Below are positions 57,910-64,000 of a DNA stretch of 64,000 bases, in pieces. Position numbers and translations under genes: made by a program. The notes below the pieces were generated by a model. That model was not told the DNA's origin. It worked only from the letters and a program-made list of their open reading frames with translations, and searched no databases. Every line of letters begins with the position of its first letter. The first letter of the stretch is position 1. This DNA is from Euonymus europaeus (lineage: Eukaryota > Streptophyta > Magnoliopsida > Celastrales > Celastraceae): positions 16,693,001-16,757,000 of the forward strand of contig OY756972.1 of assembly GCA_963580455.1 (NCBI GenBank). The letters run 5' to 3'.

Positions 57910-58659
57910 AGTGTAGTTCGGGTTGGCAACGGGGCGGGGCGGGGGCGGGTTTGCCTTTCCCATCCCCGCCTCCGAAACTAAACCCCGTCCCCATCCCCGA
58001 CCCCGTCCCCGAGTTTTGGGGTTCGGGGATGACGGGGATGGGGAACACCCATCCCCGAACCCTAAACCCGAACCCGACGTCATCAATATCCAAAAATCAA
58101 AAAACTGCACAATCAGTTATAAATAGATGATAATAACAGTCTAAGAATTCCAAATGACATCAAAATCATGATCATCTCTCAATCAATACATAATACTAAC
58201 AAGTCCAAAATCCAAATTACATATTAAACATAAACAACAAGCAATTCCAAATTACATATTAAATAACAACCAATACTTAATAAGTCCATAACCAAATTCC
58301 AAATCAAAGTATTACAATACAACATTGAAACCCGAATATGATATCATGCATTAGAAGCCTCAATATTGATGTTGGTGGCGCAAGACTCCGGCTCCTACAA
58401 CATGAATATAGTGAAATAAATAGGAGGCTACTATAATAAACAATTAAAACTGTACTAAGCAAAACAAGACAACTTTCCTCTAAACACTATAACAAATGAA
58501 TCATAAATGTGATATTACCTCTGTCTCAGAATCATCATCATAATTTTCCTGTTTTGATCCTGTGGAATTTGGAATAATAAATGAATTAATGAAATAATAA
58601 ATAATAAAAACTTTTAAAACAATTAAGCTCTAAAACTTTAATCTTCCAATCATATCATA

Positions 58660-59973
58660 CTATAGTCTATAGAGTAGATTAATACCTTGAATTTGACTCC
58701 ATAACCAATCTCGAGCACACATCAAAGCCTCTGCAGTTTTTGGGTGAAGCCTACTACGGTGAGGACATAAAATCCTCCCACTAGCACTAAAGGTGGATTT
58801 CGAAGCAACAGTCATCACAGGAATAGACAACACATCTTTCGCAATATCATGCAAAGTGGGATACTTGATCCCATTTGTCTTCCACCAACACAAGATATCA
58901 AAATCATTTGTATTCCTAGGCAAGAGAGATTCTTCTAAATAGTGATCCAACTCCGACTTCACATGTTCAACAATAGGAGTAGAGTCCATGAACATTTCAA
59001 ACTTGGTAGCATAACTACCCCGCTTAGGAAGTGGAGGCCTCGAACTTGAAGAAGAATGTGAACCTTGACTTTGACTAACTCCTTGAGATTGTTTAACTCT
59101 CTTTTGATACTCTTGAACCAAATCATACAACATTTGCTTTGTTTTTTCAATCTCCGAAGATGTCTCACCATAATAATTAATAGTTAATAATTGATTTAAA
59201 GTTACCAATGATAAATACATGTCTAATGACAATTACCTCACAAGACGACTTTGCAATTTCCATGAAGAATCAATGAAGTGTGAAGTGATGGCCATGAATC
59301 CTCTTCTTTGATTGCTTGACGTCCACATATCGGTTGTCAATGCAATTCGGCTTGCATTTGATTCCAATAATTTCATTGTTTTATCCCTTTCATACTCAAA
59401 AATCCTAAAGACAACATTCTTGATTGTGTTCCGTGAAACCACTCTAAATATTGGTTGTAAAGCATGAGAGTACCTTCGAACGCCCACATGTTCAACCATC
59501 CTCAATGGGTACTCATGCAACACAATCATTTTAGCAAGCTCTTCCGTCGCTTGATCTTAATCAAAAGTGTAAGTACCAAGCTTTATTGACCCATCATTAG
59601 ATGATGTAGGATTCAATAAAGACTGTTTTATGGTCTTTTGTTTCTTATACATACGTGTTTTCATGTGGTCAAGTAAATCCTTAGTTCCATTCTTACTTTC
59701 CCCACCCAAGACTTTCTTACAATCAGGGCAAACAGTCTTACGTTTTCCAGCAATGTACTTTTCCTCAAAATGATCCCATGCCGGAGATTTACGTTTTTTT
59801 TTGTTCATGGAATTGACCTCTACATTTTCATCCATAGAAGTCCGATTTGAATTTGAAATTACCTCATTCGCAACTCCTACATTTGGACTTGTTTGTAGAG
59901 GAACACTTTCACCACCGGTTGGAACACTTCCCACAGTTGGAACACTTTCAACCTCTTTATCTAAATTGTCCAT
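58660..59973 (-). pseudogene. hAT transposase (BED finger and dimerisation domain; catalytic core deleted)
   Basis: Starts MDNLDKEVESVPTVG at ATG 59973, just after acceptor TTTCAG. Residues near 80-125 form the BED zinc finger: SPAWDHFEEKY and VCPDCKKVLGGESKNG; its final ligands look changed (DHMKTRMYK). After a TGA (59557) come MIVLHEYPLRMVEHVG, DKTMKLLESNASRIALTTDM and FIDSSWKLQSRLVR, ending AG|GTAATT, a possible donor. Next, at 59160, comes TSSEIEKTKQMLYDLV, then the hAT C-terminal dimerisation domain ELDHYLEESLLPR, FDILCWWKTNGIKYPTL and VASKSTFSASGRI. About 300 residues that hold the remaining catalytic acids are missing between these parts, so it is inactive. Confidence 0.82.
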
Positions 59974-59980
59974 CACAAAT

Positions 59981-60650
59981 CTGAAATTATAAAGAGAACA
60001 CTAGGATTAGGAAAAAGACAACAATAATAAAGGGCATAAAATATTCAATAATAAAGGGGACAACTATACCATGGACCATCACAAATTCAGTTTCAAAAAC
60101 CAACCCAGGGAAGCAAAATCATGTAAATTTTGAACAATATTTTCTATACATTACTTACCGGTCGCTACTGCCAGTGGATCCAAACACAAAACACAAGTAT
60201 TTCAACCATTAACTTAGCATGCTAGCACGCCTTCATTGACAGATTGACTTCGGAAAAGGTAAGAAATATTATGATAATGGTAAAGGCAGAGCTAACTACA
60301 CAGAGATTTCAACAAAAATTGCAGAGGCAGAGATCCCCCATTCAGCAATCAGCATCCAGATTTCAATAAAAATTGCAACTACACAGAGATTAAACATAAA
60401 GTGTTGCAGAGGCAGAGCTAACAAACCTCGAGTGACAGAGGATTACAGGAAGAACCAGATATAAGAGTGAGTTGTCGGAGACAGGAGTGACAGATAAGCG
60501 ACTCGCCGGAGATTTGCAGTGCAGCGGCGGCTCAAGTGACAGAGGGTTAGAGGAAGAACCAGAGGCGGGGCGGCTGACGGGCTGAGCCTGAGCGACGTGC
60601 GAGGAAGAATGTGTTGTGTGCTGTGCGAGTGCGACTGTGCGACCTAAATA
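59981..60650 (-). promoter_or_regulatory. hAT transposase leader exon, intron and promoter area
   Basis: On the minus strand, a C-rich leader (CGCCGGAGA-like, GTCACTCGAG) ends at CTCGAG|GTTTGTT (about 60427). The intron ends TTATAATTTCAG at 59982, just before the coding exon. This GC-rich island stands out from the AT-rich interior. A repeated AACAGAGATT / TGCAGAGGCAGAG block lies at 60320-60420. Confidence 0.45.
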
Positions 60651-60659
60651 GCTAAACTT

Positions 60660-61391
60660 TTCTATTTTCTAACTTTAGTTTTCTAGGGTTTACTAATTAC
60701 TAGTTTACTGTCAAATTACTGAAATTAGAACTAGCATTTAGAAAGAAAAAAAAATTAGATAAAATAGAGACTATTACTCTATTAGACTAAGAGTTACGTA
60801 ACTAATCAGTAATTACTAAACAAGTAAACAGTCAATTAGTCAAAGTGAAAACAAAGTAAATGATACTAACAATAAAGTAATAGATATTAACAATTTAATA
60901 TTTATTATTTGAGAAAATAACTTTTTTTAAGATATCATTATAATGAATTATGATTATATCAATGGCCCATATTAGATACCCTCTAAAATATGATGAATTT
61001 ATCCAACATTTAATATTTTTAATTCCTAATGCCATGGATTCAAGATATCATTATACCAAATTACCAATGAACCCGATTTATCTAATGACTTAAAATGAAC
61101 GGTTATTGTTAATGACTTATGACAAATTGATTATTTGACTATATGTTTTGTTTTCTAAGATTTAAGAACGTGCGTCGTGAGACCATGTATCATGTATGGC
61201 TATTAACTTAGCATGTTATATATCATGTATCTTGTTTCATAGCCCTAAACTTAAAACGAGTAAACCCTAAACCTTTTACCTTCTAACCTTCCTAGAGGAT
61301 CTAAACCCTAGTCCCTAAACTATATATCAATATATGTATCAGATAGATATATTACGCATACAACTAGATAGATATATTAACACACACAAAG

Positions 61392-61435
<44 letters not shown>

Positions 61436-61970
61436 GTTTCATAGCCCTAAACGTAAAACTGGTAAACCCTAAACCTTCTTAGAGATTTAGAGGACCAAAA
61501 CCCTAGTCCCTAAACTACATGTGTATTAGATAGCCATATTAATATATTATTACACATACAACTATAAATCTATAATACATTAATACTATAATATATGTCT
61601 ATATTATATACTATAATATATTATATATGTCTATATTAATATACACAACTATATATATATGTAATTATGTATGTATACTATATATTGATATATATATTCA
61701 GTAATTACACACAATACTATAATAAATAGTATGATACTATTGACTATGGTATATGTATATGACTAATTGACTATATGTATTATATAATCATTAATGATTA
61801 AACCATTACTACTACTACACATTACACAACTTTTATATAAATATCTTAAATATGTTAACAATTAATATATAAAATAAATAAATATATTCATATATATTGA
61901 TGTATTTATATGTTTATAAGTTTATTTGTATAAATATATATGTTAAAAAAATTTTATATAATATATATAT
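60660..61970. repeat. AT-rich hAT interior with microsatellite and duplicated CCCTAAA-rich block
   Basis: GTTTCATAGCCCTAAAC begins at 61234 and again at 61436. Each block continues through GTAAACCCTAAACC to TAGTCCCTAAACTA, so a block of about 90 bp is repeated 202 bp apart with a long (TA) run between. No gene. Confidence 0.7.
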
Positions 61971-62025
61971 ATATTTCGGGTCGGGTTCGGGACCGGGTAT
62001 GACATTACCATACCCTAAGTGTAGT

Positions 62026-62880
62026 TTCAAGTTTGATTGAAGATCATGATAACTAGTACTCTTAATTGACGGATGGTTTCCTAATTTTATTAGACTCTTA
62101 TTTAATTACATGTTTGATTGTGATTGAATGTCATGATTAGATTATGATTCATAATTATCAAATATCTAGAAGATCAACAATGACTTTAATAAAAGTAGCG
62201 ACTAAGAGATACTAGCTCGTTAATTCATCAACAATGGAACTGACCTTAAAATGCGAAGGGAAACAGTCTTTTAGTTAACTTGAAGGCAAAGGCCAATGAT
62301 TGTACCATCAGTGAGTGATCAGATGACACTGTCTCCACATCCACTCAATTGATATCAAGGAAAATCATGATATATTATTATAAAACTTCACTCCCATTGG
62401 CAATACTAATTGAATAGCAATGTTCATTAATAATTTGCTATTAGTGGATAATGAACGGGCATTTGGTGAGCAAACAGCAATTAGGCAACATTAGTGGGAC
62501 CAAAAGCCTCGACAGCAAAATGTGACAAATTAAAAAAAGTACCTGACAACCAAGAACATGGAGGAAGTGAAAGGCTCCAATCTAATTTTTTTTCCTTTAT
62601 CCCGATAGAGTTATCTGCATAATTCCAACCTATGTTTAGACCATTTAAAATCCAGTTTTTGAATTAAAGATTCAATATTTGAATTCATATATTAAAGGGC
62701 TTTGTTGGAAGGTGTTGTGAAAATGCTTTTATTTGTCCATTGGGCAGGCATAGAGGTGCACCACAGCGTCCTAAATTGAAGACCCGGAGGATGTTCTGAT
62801 TGATATAGCACACAAACATACCAAATTTAAACTTTTTATCCGTTTCTAACATTTATCAATCTAGATCTTTACCTTGTAAT
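62026..62880. other. no gene recognised
   Basis: AT-rich sequence right of the hAT element, with only short chance frames. CATGATTAGATTATGATTC-like words recur near 62110-62160. Confidence 0.5.
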
Positions 62881-63895
62881 CTATCTTGTTTGATCTTGGT
62901 TAAAAACTGCACAATGATCGGGTAACAACGAACGACTTCTTCTTTCTCCATTCAAGAACGACACCGCTCCAGGTTCTTGATCACAAACCAAACACAGAAC
63001 GATCAAGAGCTTGGGGCTAGATATCTTCTGCTGTGTTACTCGTCTCAGGAACTCCAACTCAAGTGGGAGAGAAGCTACATAGGGTTTCCGTATTTTCAAG
63101 TCAGAAAAATGTCTCAATGTCAAAACATTTGAAACCCTAAATGGTTTGAGTTCCTTATATAGAGGCACAACAGGAACCTCATAACAAATATGTTTTGACT
63201 TAATACCAAAAACAAAATTCTGATTAACATAACCAACATTCTTCTTTTGGTAAATTAAAATTTACTCCACTAAAGAATTTTAATGATCTCAAAACATATT
63301 TCAAGCTACATATTAAATGTTTATTAACTCCTCATGTTAAGAAAAATCGACACCTGATTTATAAATTAAATTACTGACAATTTAATTCATGAATCATAGA
63401 CCTCAAGACTTACGCTTAACTTATTTATCATGTTGGATTATTAAATCCACCTACAGGGTTTAACATGATCAAAACTTTTAAGCTTTTTTCGAGGGCTATC
63501 CTCAATTATCCCTAAACTAGGACATGGTTTTCTTCAACAAACAATATTCTCGATCGATGAACTGTCATTGTCCAACTCACTGAGTTTATTGACTCATAAA
63601 CAAGTCTCATTCTCTTGTGATTCAAAACAATGGTCAGTCCATAATCGTTCTTTTTATTTGTATCGATATTAAGAATTCAAACACTCATAATAATTAGGAG
63701 GTGTTTGTTTTATATAGTCAGTAAAAACTCTTTCCTCGAGTTGGTATAGTTTAATACACAAAATGCACTAGCACATGAAGTCAGAACTATACTGTTCTCA
63801 TAGTCAAGATAAAAATATTTAGTCATGTACTACAACTATACCGATGACTTTCTGAATTCCATCTTAGATTATGAACTATAACTTACATTCCACAT
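62881..63895 (-). mobile_element. LTR-like sequence, minus orientation (ends unresolved)
   Basis: On the minus strand CTCTATATAAGGAAC (about 63150-63165) is a good TATA box, followed by a leader toward 62881. Upstream lie AT-rich blocks with GACTCATAAACAAGTCTCATT and CACCTACAGGGTTTAACATG, which I associate with LTR U3 regions of plant retrotransposons. No primer site, TG/CA ends or duplication were fixed. The minus frame 63168-62881 is not convincing as a gene. Confidence 0.35.
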
Positions 63896-63899
63896 AGGC

Positions 63900-64000
63900 C
63901 TCATCAAATGGCCCGCGGGCCAAAGCCCGGCCCAGGCCCGAAGTTGCTTCGGGCCTGGGCAGCCCGACCTATACCTCGGTTGGGCTTGGGCTCCATTTCT
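63900..64000. repeat. GGCC-rich hAT-like end with strong hairpin (cut by window)
   Basis: GCCCGCGGGCC, GCCCGGCCC and a perfect 14-bp stem GCCCAGGCCCGAAG / CTTCGGGCCTGGGC around TTG (63930-63960). Similar composition to 9503-9862. Truncated by the end of the window. Confidence 0.5.

Larger units (their letters stand above)
57918..62017 (-). mobile_element. hAT element (4,100 bp) carrying a deleted transposase gene
   Basis: Left end TCGGGTTGGCAACGGGGCGG, right end complement TAGGGTATGGTAATGTC, flanked by a perfect 8-bp duplication AGTGTAGT at 57910-57917 and 62018-62025. Both ends are loaded with CCCCGAACCC / GGGTTCGGG words, the same pattern as the short hAT elements elsewhere in the window, so it is a plausible relative of their source. 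One transposase gene is on the minus strand, with a leader exon up to about 60650. 60660-61970 is AT-rich with microsatellites and a 200-bp duplication. Confidence 0.88.

Noticed and set aside
57902..58130. Several overlapping Pro/Gly/Arg-rich frames
   Set aside because: They are translations of the GC-rich hAT terminus in different frames; the same happens at 5000-5298.
1..64000. tRNA, rRNA or other structured RNA genes
   Set aside because: No cloverleaf with A/B boxes or rRNA-like block was recognised by eye; only tRNA-complementary primer sites of retrotransposons were found.

Overview
This is nuclear DNA of a flowering plant, most likely a eudicot. It is AT-rich, has spliced genes with GT-AG introns, and holds plant-type genes (a zinc-knuckle RPA70, a SOSS-B-like OB-fold protein, a TCTP copy). 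The remainder is dominated by decayed plant transposons: Ty1/copia, LINE, MULE, hAT and PIF/Harbinger. All calls come from reading the sequence; no alignment or database search was run.

Layout. 1-3.9 kb is the 5' part of a minus-strand SIRE/Maximus-like copia element (frameshifted gag, tRNA-Met primer site, long LTR). 4.0-6.6 kb holds a copia solo LTR, fragments of a possible old pararetroviral reading frame split by a GC-rich hAT element, and an array of about 14 palindromes. 6.8-9.5 kb is a decayed minus-strand MULE-type region with Ulp1 protease, RFLKWD and OTU segments. 9.5-11.9 kb holds GGCC-rich, Harbinger-like and MITE sequence. 12.17-18.08 kb is the clearest host gene, a two-exon RPA70 (RPA1C-like, 883 aa), with a LINE fragment inside its 3.26-kb intron. 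19-20.6 kb is a second OTU-MULE copy. 21.57-21.88 kb is a 3 x 104-bp tandem repeat. 22.5-27.9 kb is a run of non-autonomous hAT elements, one holding a nested solo LTR and one a telomere-like minisatellite. 30.1-31.05 kb is a LINE RNase H fragment. 31.86-34.78 kb is a long inverted repeat around a broken gene of the plant Ulp1/DUF1985-like transposon family. 35.3-37.84 kb is a second host gene, SOSS-B-like, with a possible bidirectional promoter. 38.67-39.17 kb is an intronless TCTP reading frame, probably a retrocopy. 39.95-40.89 kb is another hAT element. 42.39-53.74 kb is a minus-strand copia element whose 5' LTR is split by a 5.4-kb Harbinger element; the junction was later tandemly duplicated (2 x 1.4 kb). 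53.76-57.8 kb is a truncated plus-strand copia element. 57.92-62.02 kb is a 4.1-kb hAT element with an internally deleted transposase and a perfect 8-bp target duplication. 62.9-64 kb is LTR-like and GGCC-rich repeat.

How it fits together. Only RPA1 and the SOSS-B gene look like intact host genes. Both products are OB-fold single-stranded-DNA-binding proteins of replication and repair. The TCTP copy is open but probably retroposed. Every transposase, integrase or reverse transcriptase here carries stops, frameshifts or active-site deletions, so no element in the window looks autonomous. The least explained structures are the palindrome array at 6.0-6.6 kb and the long-inverted-repeat element at 31.9-34.8 kb.
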